DNA of 38,684 nucleotides from Oscillospiraceae bacterium (GCA_902796075.1 CADBNN010000094.1:1-38684), one strand, 5' to 3'. Shown: positions 1 to 8,091, numbered from the stretch's first letter. Translations and numbers: made by a program. The notes: generated by a model not told the origin, from the sequence alone.

Positions 1-1
1 G

Positions 2-82
2 GCCGATTGGAACGACGACGGCGCGCTGGACGCGACCGACGCCCTGCACACCCTGCTAAAAGCCGTGGGCAAAGCCCGGTAA
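2..82 (+). CDS. C-terminal end of a dockerin-containing secreted protein (5' part outside window)
   Basis: The last 26 codons of a plus-strand gene are visible, ending in TAA. They encode one calcium-binding dockerin half-repeat, with Asp/Asn at loop positions 1, 3, 5, 9 and 12 (DWNDDGALDATD), then an amphipathic helix ending AVGKAR. It matches the second dockerin repeat of the GDPD protein at 4123-5841 and of the cohesin-like protein at 24249-25322. Type I dockerins bind cohesin domains on scaffold or cell-surface proteins. The catalytic or binding part lies upstream of the window, so the protein's job is unknown. The frame is secure because of the repeat pattern. The gene is followed at once by a terminator. 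Confidence 0.85.
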   Translation, partial: ADWNDDGALDATDALHTLLKAVGKAR

Positions 83-100
83 AAGGGCGTAATAATCAAA

Positions 101-139
101 CGGACGTACGATCGGTGATCGTGCGTCCGTTGTTGTTAT
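101..139. terminator. Bidirectional intrinsic terminator between convergent genes
   Basis: A 13-bp stem (101-113 with 117-129, one G-U wobble, 3-nt loop) is followed by TTGTTGTTATT on the plus strand. On the minus strand it is followed by a T-rich stretch. It sits between the dockerin gene end at 82 and the convergent ttcA-like stop at 136, so it probably serves both. Confidence 0.8.
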
Positions 140-990
140 TCGGTGGTTTCGTCGTTGTAATGTTCCAAAAACGAATGGGGCTGTTTGTTGATCTTGGTGC
201 CGGGAAAGGTGTTTGGCCACACGGCGTGCAAGCTGCTGAAAATGCATTTTTCCACGTTGGGATTGGTTTTGCGCAGGTCCCGCAGCAGTTGTTTTATCTC
301 CTGCCGTTTGGAATCGCCTATGCCGTCGGCCGCCCCGTCCCGCTGTTCGGTAAAGCGGCAGGCGCACTGCAAAAAGGTCAGGTCGTTATACCGCTTCCAG
401 GCCAGAATATCCTCTTCATGTACGCAATACAGCGGGCGGATCAGTTCCATGCCGGGAAAATTGGCGCTGTGCAGTTTGGGCATCATGCCCTGCAGCTGGC
501 CGCTGTAAAACATACCCAGCAGGGTGGTTTCTATCACGTCGTTAAAATGGTGGCCCAGGGCGATCTTGTTGCACCCCATCGCCCGGGCTTTGCTGTACAA
601 ATGCCCCCGCCGCATTTTGGCGCACAAATAACAGGGGGAATGGTCGGCGGCGTTGGCCACGTCAAAAATATTGGTTTCAAAAACGGTCACGGGCAGGCGC
701 AGCAGGGCGGCGTTGTGTTCTATCATGGCCCGGTTTCGGGGACTATAGCCCGGGTCCATCACCAGATATTCCAGTTCAAACGGCACCTCGCTGAACCGCT
801 GCAGCATTTGCAGCAGTTTGGCCATCAGCATGGAATCCTTGCCGCCGGAAATGCACACGGCGATCTTGTCTCCGGCTTGGATCAGGGCATACCGCTTCAC
901 CGCCTGAATAAAAGGATTCCATATCTGCTTGCGGTATTTTTTGGAAATACTGCGTTCGGCCCGTTGCCAGGGCTCCCATTCTCGTTGCAT
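136..990 (-). CDS. ttcA: TtcA-family tRNA 2-thiolation protein (PP-loop ATPase)
   Basis: This 284-residue cytoplasmic protein has the PP-loop ATP pyrophosphatase signature SGGKDS at residues 48-53. It also has a CYLC pair (C120, C123) and a third cysteine candidate at C209 or C211 (QCACRF). Together with the GHHFNDVIETTLLGMFY segment, this is the layout of the TtcA/TtuA group. TtcA makes 2-thiocytidine at tRNA position 32 using an Fe-S cluster held by three cysteines. The exact tRNA target cannot be read from sequence. The start is supported by AGGAG about 7 nt upstream. The gene begins 16 nt after the ABC permease stop and is probably the last gene of that operon, although a functional link to the exporter is not obvious. 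Firmicutes members are often annotated only as ATP-binding protein. Confidence 0.82.
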   Translation of the reverse strand: MQREWEPWQRAERSISKKYRKQIWNPFIQAVKRYALIQAGDKIAVCISGGKDSMLMAKLLQMLQRFSEVPFELEYLVMDPGYSPRNRAMIEHNAALLRLPVTVFETNIFDVANAADHSPCYLCAKMRRGHLYSKARAMGCNKIALGHHFNDVIETTLLGMFYSGQLQGMMPKLHSANFPGMELIRPLYCVHEEDILAWKRYNDLTFLQCACRFTEQRDGAADGIGDSKRQEIKQLLRDLRKTNPNVEKCIFSSLHAVWPNTFPGTKINKQPHSFLEHYNDETTE

Positions 991-1006
991 CGCGTTGCTC
1001 CTTTTT

Positions 1007-2662
1007 TTACCGGCGGCCCCGCAGCAAAAAGCCGGGCGAAAGCAGGAAAAACACCAGCCCCACGCCCAGGTTGATCAGGGCGGCCAAGGCGGCGGCAATG
1101 GCCAAATGGCCCATCATGCCGCCGGTGATCAGCACAATGGCGTCGGGCAGCAGGCCAAAATATAAAAACAGTACCTGCACCACCTGCTTTACCGCCTTGG
1201 GCGCGCTTACGGGGATGGAAAGTTCAATAAACACCCCCACGTTGGTGGAATAATAGTCCATGGTCACAATAAAGGCTAGCCAGGCCAGGGCCGCCAGGGG
1301 GTCGGCGCCCAGCATCAGCACCGCCGCCGCCATGCCGGGCAGCAGGTCCAGCAGGCAGTTGACGCTGCCCGCCGCCAGCGACCAGAACATTTTGGCCCGC
1401 AGGTTTTCGGGCACCAGCAAAAAACTGTCCATTTGAATATCCTGCATCAGCGGATTGCCCAGGGTGCGATAAAACGCAAAGGCCGCCAGGGTGAGCGGCA
1501 CTGGCAAAAACAGGTCGGTTTTAAGGGCAAAGCGCAGCAGCGCCGCCACGCCCACCGCCGCCAGCAAATACACTTCGCCGGTTTTGGTGAACACCCCGAA
1601 ATGGGCAAACCGCCGCCGGTTATACATGGCTTTATGAAAATACACGTTGGCTCCGGCGCCTCGGTTCAAACCGTCCCGCCGCAGGGTATCGCTTCTTTCT
1701 TTGGTGCGGGTGGCAAACAGCTTGCGGCCCTCCTGCACCTGGCGGCGCATTTCGGCCAGTTCCTGGGTTTTGGCCATGGCGTCTTCGTAAAAATCCGCCT
1801 TGATGTGCCAAATCAGCCACACCAGTCCGGCGCCCGCCAGCAAACAGGCGCCTGCGGCGGCCGCCGCACCGGCCGCGTTATGTTCCGCCACCAGCACGGG
1901 CAGGGCTTTTAACCAGCCCCACACCGGCACAAACCGGCTGACCGGCGCGTTAAAAAACCGATGGGCCGCCACCAGCACGTTGGCGCCGCCGGTGGCCTGC
2001 CAATAGGCTGCAAATCCGCCCGCCAGCAGAACGATCAGCCCATACAGCGCCGGCCGCAAACGGGCCATCAGCCGGGGCCGGGTGGCGCAGGCGGTATAAA
2101 GCAGCATTTGCAGCAGTTTGCCAAAGGCCAGGGTGAAGATCCACCCCACCGCAATGCCGGCAATGGTCAGCCAGTCCAGCCCCAGATTGTGGGCCAGGTT
2201 GGGCAGCTGCAGCGCCAGCATATATAAACTGAACAGCGCCACCAGCCCAATGCGGGTCATCAGCCGGAACAACAGCACCGACTGGGGCTTGCGGGGAGAG
2301 GGGAACAGCAGGTCCACGTCGGCCGGCAAAAAAATGGCGCTGCCGCTTTTGTCGGCGCCGAAGGCTTCAAACAGCAGCACGGCCAGCACAATGCCGCCGG
2401 CGATCAGTTCCACCAGGTCGGCGGGCGTCATGCCGCCGGGCAGGGTCAAGGGCTCTTCGCTTTCATCGTCTGTTATTTCTATCTGCTCCACCGCCGGCAG
2501 GTCGCCGGTAGGGGTCTCTTCGTCGTCTAACAGCGAAGCCGTAAGCCCCGCCGCCACGCCCAGCACCACGCACACCGCCAGCAGGATCGCCACCCAGGTG
2601 TGCAGCAGTTTGCGCACTTGATTCACAAAGGTGTGCGCTACGTAATAGCCGAACAACCGCAT
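1007..2662 (-). CDS. Putative ABC exporter membrane subunit
   Basis: This 551-residue integral membrane protein has about ten or more hydrophobic segments. It begins with MRLFGYYVAHTFVNQ followed by a first membrane helix. After an acidic stretch (DDEETPTGDLP) it has the segment GGIVLAVLLFEAFGADKSG and a mid-protein charged cytosolic region near residues 290-345. This pattern fits the putative ABC exporter family of Clostridia (PF16962, family assignment from memory). Its start lies 2 nt after the ATPase stop, so the two genes are translationally coupled and form one transporter. The substrate is unknown. C-terminal residues GLVFFLLSPGFLLRGRR end the last membrane segment. It could equally be described as an ABC-2-type permease. 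Confidence 0.75.
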   Translation of the reverse strand: MRLFGYYVAHTFVNQVRKLLHTWVAILLAVCVVLGVAAGLTASLLDDEETPTGDLPAVEQIEITDDESEEPLTLPGGMTPADLVELIAGGIVLAVLLFEAFGADKSGSAIFLPADVDLLFPSPRKPQSVLLFRLMTRIGLVALFSLYMLALQLPNLAHNLGLDWLTIAGIAVGWIFTLAFGKLLQMLLYTACATRPRLMARLRPALYGLIVLLAGGFAAYWQATGGANVLVAAHRFFNAPVSRFVPVWGWLKALPVLVAEHNAAGAAAAAGACLLAGAGLVWLIWHIKADFYEDAMAKTQELAEMRRQVQEGRKLFATRTKERSDTLRRDGLNRGAGANVYFHKAMYNRRRFAHFGVFTKTGEVYLLAAVGVAALLRFALKTDLFLPVPLTLAAFAFYRTLGNPLMQDIQMDSFLLVPENLRAKMFWSLAAGSVNCLLDLLPGMAAAVLMLGADPLAALAWLAFIVTMDYYSTNVGVFIELSIPVSAPKAVKQVVQVLFLYFGLLPDAIVLITGGMMGHLAIAAALAALINLGVGLVFFLLSPGFLLRGRR

Positions 2663-2664
2663 GG

Positions 2665-3387
2665 TTATGCCTCCTGGGAAACGGGCGTTGCCGCGCCTTC
2701 CGTAATGTCAAAAAACAGCTGTTCCAGGGTGCGGCCGTCGGTCGTCAGCTGATCCTTGGTCACATTGGCGCGTATTACGCCTTGCTGCATAATCAGCGCC
2801 CGGTCCCACAGCATATCCACACTGTCAATAATGTGGGTGCTCACCAGCAAAGTGCGGCCCTGGGCCCGCATTTCCTGCAGCACGTCTTTTAACTGTTTAA
2901 TCGCGTGAGGGTCCAGCCCGATCATGGGTTCATCCAGCAGCAGCACCTGGGGCTGGGGCAGCAAGCCCAGGCAAATGTTGAGCTTTTGCTGCATACCTTT
3001 GGAAAGCTCATCCCCGAATTTTTTTGTTTTGTCGGTCAGTTCAAACCGGTCAAACAATTCGCTTATGCGGGGCTTGTAATCGGTCAGCCGATAGGCCCGG
3101 GCAATAAATTCCATATGTTCCGAAACGGTTAAATTGGGATAAAGCGAAGGCATTTCGGGAATATAGCCCAGTATGCGGCGTGCCTGCACGGTTTTGTTGT
3201 CAAAGCCGCCCACGGTGATTTGCCCGGCATAACGCAAAAAACCGATTGCCGCCTTCATAATGGTGCTTTTGCCGGCGCCGTTGGGGCCCAGCAGCACGGT
3301 AACACTGCCCGGGTCCAGGGTAAAAGATACGTCGTTGCAGGCCAGCACCTTGCCGTATTGTTTATACACGTGAGAAACGGTCAGCAT
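2665..3387 (-). CDS. ABC transporter ATP-binding protein
   Basis: This 240-residue nucleotide-binding subunit carries Walker A GPNGAGKST (residues 34-42), signature motif LSKGM (128-132), Walker B LLLDEP (149-154) and the switch histidine in LVSTH. The order and spacing are typical of ABC-2-type exporter ATPases. It powers the membrane protein encoded immediately downstream (2-nt gap). The ribosome binding site is weak (AGAAAG, about 13 nt upstream of ATG). A near-consensus minus-strand promoter lies at 3457-3485 and probably drives this gene, the permease and ttcA. Export of lipids, peptides or antibiotics are all possible; nothing in the sequence decides. Confidence 0.9.
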   Translation of the reverse strand: MLTVSHVYKQYGKVLACNDVSFTLDPGSVTVLLGPNGAGKSTIMKAAIGFLRYAGQITVGGFDNKTVQARRILGYIPEMPSLYPNLTVSEHMEFIARAYRLTDYKPRISELFDRFELTDKTKKFGDELSKGMQQKLNICLGLLPQPQVLLLDEPMIGLDPHAIKQLKDVLQEMRAQGRTLLVSTHIIDSVDMLWDRALIMQQGVIRANVTKDQLTTDGRTLEQLFFDITEGAATPVSQEA

Positions 3388-3456
3388 AATTCATTCACAT
3401 CTTTCTGTTGAAATAAAACCGGCAACACGCGCCCGCGCTTGCAGCGGATTTTGCTT

Positions 3457-3485
3457 ATTATACCATATTCCCGCCCCGCTTGCAA
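3457..3485 (-). promoter_or_regulatory. Sigma-A promoter for the ABC exporter-ttcA operon
   Basis: On the minus strand, TTGCAA (3485-3480), a 17-nt spacer and a consensus TATAAT (3462-3457) lie about 70 nt upstream of the ATPase start. The -35 box sits just downstream of the coat-protein terminator hairpin. Confidence 0.75.
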
Positions 3486-3505
3486 TAGGCTGTACAATGC
3501 AGAAA

Positions 3506-3529
3506 CCCCGCGCCGTAAACGGCGCGGGG
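3506..3529 (-). terminator. Terminator hairpin after the CotF-like gene
   Basis: A perfect 10-bp GC stem (3506-3515 with 3520-3529, loop TAAA) lies 20 nt downstream of the coat-protein stop. On the minus strand only a short TTTCTG follows, so termination may be partial. Confidence 0.65.
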
Positions 3530-3549
3530 CGGCCCAAACGGGCGGCGGT

Positions 3550-4005
3550 TCAGTTATACATACCGTTGGCGGCCATATAAGTGTAAAGCTGGCGGCCGTG
3601 GTTTTGCTCTTCTTTTTGAATGGTGGCCAGGGCGTCCCGAATGCAGGGGTCGGTGCATTCAAAAATGCCGGTGTTATAGCCGCCCGCCACGTGCTTTTCC
3701 ATGCTCAGCATATCCTGGCACAGCAGTTTGTCAATTTGTTTTGAGCGGCCGTCGGCGTAGTCTACCGGCGTGTTCTGGTCGGCCTGGGCGGCACTTTTGG
3801 CGGGTTGCAGGTCGGGGGTTTGGCCGGCCAGCATTTGTTCCACGGCGGCCAGGTGGCGGCGTTCGCCGTCGGCCAGCGTGTTAAACAGGTTTTTCAGCAC
3901 ACCGCTGCAGGCCTCCTGGGCATACTTGTCATATTTGGCCACGCACAACTGCTCCTGCGAGCGGAATTCGGTCAAATAATCGGTTTCTTTTTGGGTCAGC
4001 GTCAT
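3550..4005 (-). CDS. CotF-like spore coat protein (ferritin-like fold)
   Basis: This 151-residue, helix-rich soluble protein has two ferritin-like halves. One is the N-terminal EKETDYLTEFRSQEQLCV-type helix with ERRHL. The other is the C-terminal CQDMLSMEKHVAGGYNT to EEQNHGRQLYTYM segment, which matches the Coat F domain (PF07875, by recognition). A Gln/Pro-rich linker of about 30 residues joins the halves. Such proteins are structural spore coat components in Bacillus and Clostridia, though some are vegetative. I chose the ATG at 4005, with AAAGGATGG about 10 nt upstream; a TTG at 4008 is also possible. It is a single-gene transcript with its own downstream hairpin. Its upstream region overlaps the divergent dockerin gene's promoter area. 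Confidence 0.78.
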   Translation of the reverse strand: MTLTQKETDYLTEFRSQEQLCVAKYDKYAQEACSGVLKNLFNTLADGERRHLAAVEQMLAGQTPDLQPAKSAAQADQNTPVDYADGRSKQIDKLLCQDMLSMEKHVAGGYNTGIFECTDPCIRDALATIQKEEQNHGRQLYTYMAANGMYN

Positions 4006-4075
4006 CAAACATCCATCCTTTCGTTTTTTCTATTGTGCGCCGGCGGGACGGAAATATACATATGCCGCAAATCAC

Positions 4076-4104
4076 TTGCGTTGCATCCGCGCGTGTGTTA
4101 CAAT
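4076..4104 (+). promoter_or_regulatory. Promoter of the GDPD-dockerin gene
   Basis: TTGCGT (4076-4081), a 17-nt spacer and TACAAT (4099-4104), with an extended -10 TG one base before it. The predicted start point falls next to the ribosome binding site GGAGGG (4111-4116), so the leader would be only about 12 nt. The block CGCGTGTG-n-TACAATACG recurs at the promoter at 24160-24188. Confidence 0.75.
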
Positions 4105-4122
4105 ACGCTTGGAGGGATCGTT

Positions 4123-5841
4123 ATGAAGCGCATAGTATCCGCAGGAATTGCTTGTTTGCTGGTGGTCTTGCTGTTCAACGCCACGCTGCCGGCGCAGGCC
4201 GCCACAGCAAAATTGCGCGAAATTTATTGGCCCGATACCGAATTGGTGCTGCCGCCCGTGGTGGTGCAAACCGTCACGCAAACAGCGCAGGTTGCGGCGC
4301 TGGCAGACGATGAAACCCCGCCGCAAGCCGTGTGGCTGCCGGTTGCGGGCGGCGAAACGCCGCAGGTGCAGTTGTCCCAAACCGCGCTGCCGCTCAGCCA
4401 GGCGTTCGGCGCCTGCGGCCAGCGGGTGATACCCGTGCTGGCCGTTGACGATGCAGCCACCGCAGAATCGGTGTTGGCGTATATTGCAAGCGCGGGCGAA
4501 AGCGATTTGTTTATTGCTTCCGCCAAAGAAGACGTGCTCCGGCAAGTTGCGGCAGCGGGGCAAGCGTATGTATACACGGTTTACCTGGCCGGAGAAAACG
4601 CCGACGTGGCCGCTGTGGCGCGGGCGGCCCATCGATGCGGAGCGATAGTGGCGGCGCTGCCGTCTGCCACGGCTGCGCAAACCGCCTACCTGCAGCGCCG
4701 TTTTTTAACAGTTTGGCTCAACGGCGAAGCGGAAGATGACGTAAAACAAGTATACGCGGCCGTAGACGCCGGCGCCGACGGCGTGGTGGTGAAAGACGCC
4801 CACACGGCCTATGAAAAGTATGCCGCCGTAACAAAGCCGGCCTATGTGCGCACGCCTGCGGTGGTGGGCCACCGCGGCTTTCCGCGCGTTGCGCCCGAAA
4901 ATTCGCTGGCAAGCATGCAAGAAGCCTTCGCCAACGGCGCCGACGCGGTGGAATGCGATATCTATATGACGACCGACGGCCATTTGGCCGTTTTGCATAA
5001 CAGTAATCTGGCAGGCTATGTGGAAGAAGAAGGACCTTATCCGTTTATTGAAAGCATGACCCGCCAACAGATCGAGGCTTACACGTTAAAAACGGTTGGC
5101 AAGCACAGCGGCTGCAAGGTGCCGTTTTTAGATGAACTGTTTGCAGAACTGCGGCAATGGCCCGATAAACTGCTGGTGGTAGAAATCAAAAGCAGTCAAG
5201 CGGCTATTGTGCAACGCCTGCGGGATCTTGCCGAACAATACGGTGTTATCGACCGGATCGTGGTTATTTCCTTTTTGCAGCAGCAAATCCAAACCTGCCG
5301 CGCCGTTATACCCGAAATCGGCGTTTCCTGGCTTTCACAAGACATATTCACCGATACCGCCGGCCTTTCCACCACCCGCACCAACGTGGCGATTCGCAAG
5401 TGCCTGCAAACGGTGGTGCCCCTGGCGGCGTCCATTAGCCCGTATTATGCTTATATGACCGCCGAAATGGAACAAAAGCTTCACGCGCGCGGCGTCGGCG
5501 TAAATGTGTGGACGGTAGACGCCGCCGCCGATATAAGCCAACAAATCGCCGTTGGCGCTCTGTTTATTACGACCAACCGCACCGACCGCGCCGTGCAGGC
5601 CGTGCAGGCGCTGCCGGGCCTTTCGGCCGATGCCGTGTGGGGTCCTCAGGTGGCCCGGGGCGATGTGAATGCCGACGGGCGGGTAGACGCCGTAGACGCC
5701 TTGCAGGTGTTAAAAATGGCGGTGGGCAAGCTCACGCCGGACGCTTTGACGGCGGCGCGGGCCGATTTGAACGCCGACGGCGACACCGATGCCCGGGACG
5801 CGTTGCTCGTGTTGAAAATTGCCGTTGGCAAAGCTGACTGA
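4123..5841 (+). CDS. Secreted glycerophosphodiester phosphodiesterase with C-terminal type I dockerin
   Basis: This is a 572-residue protein from ATG at 4123 (GGAGGG 6 nt upstream); the open frame runs further upstream, but no better start is seen. Residues 1-27 are a signal peptide ending AQAA. Residues about 245-490 form a GDPD TIM barrel with H250-R251-G, the PEN motif (259-261), E277 and D279 (ECDIY), H292 (LHN) and EIK near 354-356, all expected catalytic or metal positions. It should hydrolyse glycerophosphodiesters to glycerol-3-phosphate and an alcohol outside the cell. Residues 35-240 look like a degenerate second barrel without catalytic residues (LTVWLNGEAEDD to DGVVVKDAH resembles a GDPD C-terminal part). 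Residues 513-571 are two dockerin calcium loops (DVNADGRVDAVD and DLNADGDTDARD). A dockerin on a GDPD suggests attachment to a cohesin-bearing surface protein. Confidence 0.9.
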   Translation: MKRIVSAGIACLLVVLLFNATLPAQAATAKLREIYWPDTELVLPPVVVQTVTQTAQVAALADDETPPQAVWLPVAGGETPQVQLSQTALPLSQAFGACGQRVIPVLAVDDAATAESVLAYIASAGESDLFIASAKEDVLRQVAAAGQAYVYTVYLAGENADVAAVARAAHRCGAIVAALPSATAAQTAYLQRRFLTVWLNGEAEDDVKQVYAAVDAGADGVVVKDAHTAYEKYAAVTKPAYVRTPAVVGHRGFPRVAPENSLASMQEAFANGADAVECDIYMTTDGHLAVLHNSNLAGYVEEEGPYPFIESMTRQQIEAYTLKTVGKHSGCKVPFLDELFAELRQWPDKLLVVEIKSSQAAIVQRLRDLAEQYGVIDRIVVISFLQQQIQTCRAVIPEIGVSWLSQDIFTDTAGLSTTRTNVAIRKCLQTVVPLAASISPYYAYMTAEMEQKLHARGVGVNVWTVDAAADISQQIAVGALFITTNRTDRAVQAVQALPGLSADAVWGPQVARGDVNADGRVDAVDALQVLKMAVGKLTPDALTAARADLNADGDTDARDALLVLKIAVGKAD

Positions 5842-5870
5842 CATTGTAAATCACCCCGTTTTTATTTCAA

Positions 5871-5919
5871 AAAGCCCTGCCGTTCAACCCTTTGCAACGG
5901 CGGGGCTTTCGGTTTTTTT
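5871..5919 (+). terminator. Strong intrinsic terminator after the GDPD-dockerin gene
   Basis: A 14-bp stem (5871-5884 with 5896-5909, one G-U pair, 11-nt loop) is followed by CGG and seven T residues ending at 5919. It isolates the dockerin gene from the lipoprotein operon. Confidence 0.88.
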
Positions 5920-5982
5920 GCCGGTTGCCGCCGCGCCCGCAAAATCTTTGCACCGCGGTGCGTGCTGCCGCCCACAAAACGG

Positions 5983-6011
5983 TTGATTTTACAATGCGTT
6001 TATAGTATAAT
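5983..6011 (+). promoter_or_regulatory. Promoter of the lipoprotein/two-component operon
   Basis: TTGATT (5983-5988), a 17-nt spacer and consensus TATAAT (6006-6011). It lies about 34 nt upstream of the lipoprotein start. No other promoter of similar quality was noticed before 15160. Confidence 0.78.
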
Positions 6012-6044
6012 AACTGTGTATATCATAGGGAGGAAGTGAGCCGT

Positions 6045-7352
6045 GTGGCCAGAGGATGGCGCGCCGTGTGTGCGGCGCTGGTATGCGTGTTGCTGTTGAC
6101 CGGGTGTGATACCGCCTTTTTAGATCCGGAAGCCGCCATTCGGGCGCCGGCGGCCACCGGGCTGTATGCCGGCGCGCAAGACGCGCTGGAAGCCGCCGTG
6201 GGCAGCAATATAGCGTTAAAATATCCGCCGGTGCGCGGCGCCCATTCCGCCTTTTTTGCCCGGGATCTGAACGGCGACGGCAGCCGGGAACTGCTGGCCT
6301 TTTACCAAAAACGTACCGAAGGCGCCGTTACACGGGTGCATTTGCTGCGCGCCACGGTGGAGGGCGGCTGGCAGTCGGTGCAGGATCTGGAGCCCCTGGG
6401 GGGCGACGTGGCCGACGTGGACGTGTGCGATCTGGACGGCGACGGTACCGAGGAAGTGTGCATCGGCTGGAGCGTTTACACTGCCCGCAACAAGCAAATG
6501 TGCGTCTATCAGCTGGTAGACGGCGTGCTGGTGCAGCGCGCGGCGGAAGCCTATACCCGCTATGTGATATGCGATATGGATAACGACGGGCAGAACGAAC
6601 TGGGCCTGGCTTTGCTGGATACCGAAAAACAAACCTCGTCCGTTTCCTTTTTCAAAATGCAGGACGGCGCCCTTTCGGGCATCGGCTCGCTTATGCTGGA
6701 CGGCACCGTAACGGCCTACGCCCGTATGACGGCCGCCAGCATCACCGCCCAAACGGCGGGGGTGTATTTAGACGCTTACAAAGGCAACGCCGTTACCATA
6801 ACCGAACTCATTTATTTTAAGGCCGGCAAGCTGTATAATCCTTTTGCCAGCAGCAAAACCGGCAGCAACATTGCCACCCTGCGCTATTGCGTGCTCACGG
6901 CGGGGGACGTAAACGCCGACGGCGTGATGGAGATCCCCTTTTCGCAGGTCATGCCCGGCTATGAAGAGGACGATACCGACCCGGCCCATCATATGATCTG
7001 CTGGCGGTATTTCAACGGCCGCATCAGCGATACGGTCAACGTGTGGTGGTATCACCCCGCCGGCGGTTGTTATCTGGAACTGGACAGCAACTGGGCCGAG
7101 CAGGTGACCGTCACCGGCAACGCCGATGAGGACGGATATACGTTTTATGCTTATGACGGTAAAACGGTGGGACAGCCGCTGTTCAGCCTGAAAACCGTTT
7201 CGGCTGCCCGGTGGGAGGCCGATCCCGACCCGGCGCTGTCGGTGCTGTATGAAAACGAAACCACCGTGTGGGTGGCCCGGGTGTGGCAGGATAACGCCTA
7301 TGGCATTACCGCCGCCCAGTTGGCCGACAAATTTCACTTGATCATAGAATAA
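6045..7352 (+). CDS. Lipoprotein with Asp-rich FG-GAP/VCBS-like calcium loops
   Basis: This is a 435-residue protein if started at GTG 6045, 11 nt after GGAGG. The GTG at 6036 is only 2 nt from it and less likely. The signal peptide ends in the lipobox LLLTGC, with C21 as the lipidated residue. The mature part has at least four loops of the form DLNGDGSRE, DLDGDGTEE, DMDNDGQNE and DVNADGVME. They are spaced like FG-GAP/VCBS beta-propeller blades that bind calcium. It is probably anchored to the outer face of the membrane. It lies 34 nt upstream of a response regulator and kinase, so it may be an accessory sensor or an output of that pair; this is inference from position. No catalytic motif is recognised. 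Confidence 0.8.
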   Translation: MARGWRAVCAALVCVLLLTGCDTAFLDPEAAIRAPAATGLYAGAQDALEAAVGSNIALKYPPVRGAHSAFFARDLNGDGSRELLAFYQKRTEGAVTRVHLLRATVEGGWQSVQDLEPLGGDVADVDVCDLDGDGTEEVCIGWSVYTARNKQMCVYQLVDGVLVQRAAEAYTRYVICDMDNDGQNELGLALLDTEKQTSSVSFFKMQDGALSGIGSLMLDGTVTAYARMTAASITAQTAGVYLDAYKGNAVTITELIYFKAGKLYNPFASSKTGSNIATLRYCVLTAGDVNADGVMEIPFSQVMPGYEEDDTDPAHHMICWRYFNGRISDTVNVWWYHPAGGCYLELDSNWAEQVTVTGNADEDGYTFYAYDGKTVGQPLFSLKTVSAARWEADPDPALSVLYENETTVWVARVWQDNAYGITAAQLADKFHLIIE

Positions 7353-7386
7353 CCGGGCGGCGGGGCCGCCGAAAAGGAGGATACTC

Positions 7387-8091
7387 ATGGCAAAACGAGT
7401 GTTGGTGTGCGAAGATGAAGCCGCGATCCGCGATTTTGTTGTGATCAACTTGCGCAAAAACGGATTTGACGTGCGGGAGGCCGAAACCGGCGAAGCCGCC
7501 CTGCGTATTTTTATGGAGGAAGAAGGCCGCTTTCACGTGGCGCTGCTGGACCTGATGCTGCCGGGGATTGACGGGCTGACCGTTTGCCGCGAACTGCGGC
7601 GGGCCAGCGATACCCTGGGCATTATTATGCTCACCGCCCGCTCGCAGGAGGCCGACAAGATCAAAGGCCTTTCCAGCGGGGCGGACGATTACGTGACCAA
7701 GCCCTTCAGCCCCAGCGAACTGGTGGCCCGGGTCACGTCGCTGTGCCGCCGGGTAGAGGTCAACGCCGACGCCCTGCACCAAAAGGCGGGGGACCGGTTA
7801 ACGGGCGGCGATTACGTGCTGGATCTGCGCCGCCATTGCATTGAAAAGAAAGGCGTGCCCATTGAACTGACCCAGGTGGAATTTGATATTTTGGAAATGC
7901 TGTTTTCCAACGCCGGCCGCCTGGTGGAACGAGCCGATATTTTGCAGCGGGTGTGGGGCGGCGGCTCCGCCCGGGATGAAAAAGTGGTAGACGTGAACAT
8001 TCGCCGCCTGCGCATGAAGATAGAAGACGATCCGGGCGAGCCCGAGCATATCATCACCGTGTGGGGCCGGGGCTATCGCTGGCAGAGTTAA
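7387..8091 (+). CDS. OmpR/PhoB-family response regulator
   Basis: This 234-residue DNA-binding regulator has an N-terminal receiver domain with acidic pocket E9-D10, phosphoacceptor D55 (LLDLMLPG), the conserved Thr in MLTAR and the Lys in VTKPF. A C-terminal winged-helix domain (about 135-234) ends VVDVNIRRLRMKIEDDPG and GRGYRW, as in the PhoB/PhoP subfamily. A perfect AGGAGG lies 8 nt upstream of the ATG. The partner kinase follows after 24 nt. The general organisation resembles PhoP-PhoR or WalR-WalK, but the signal cannot be named. Regulated genes may include the lipoprotein just upstream. Confidence 0.93.
   Translation: MAKRVLVCEDEAAIRDFVVINLRKNGFDVREAETGEAALRIFMEEEGRFHVALLDLMLPGIDGLTVCRELRRASDTLGIIMLTARSQEADKIKGLSSGADDYVTKPFSPSELVARVTSLCRRVEVNADALHQKAGDRLTGGDYVLDLRRHCIEKKGVPIELTQVEFDILEMLFSNAGRLVERADILQRVWGGGSARDEKVVDVNIRRLRMKIEDDPGEPEHIITVWGRGYRWQS

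Noticed and set aside
7-1074. 355-codon plus-strand frame opposite ttcA
   Set aside because: Antisense shadow of a well-supported gene; low-complexity Gly/His/Gln composition and no ribosome site.
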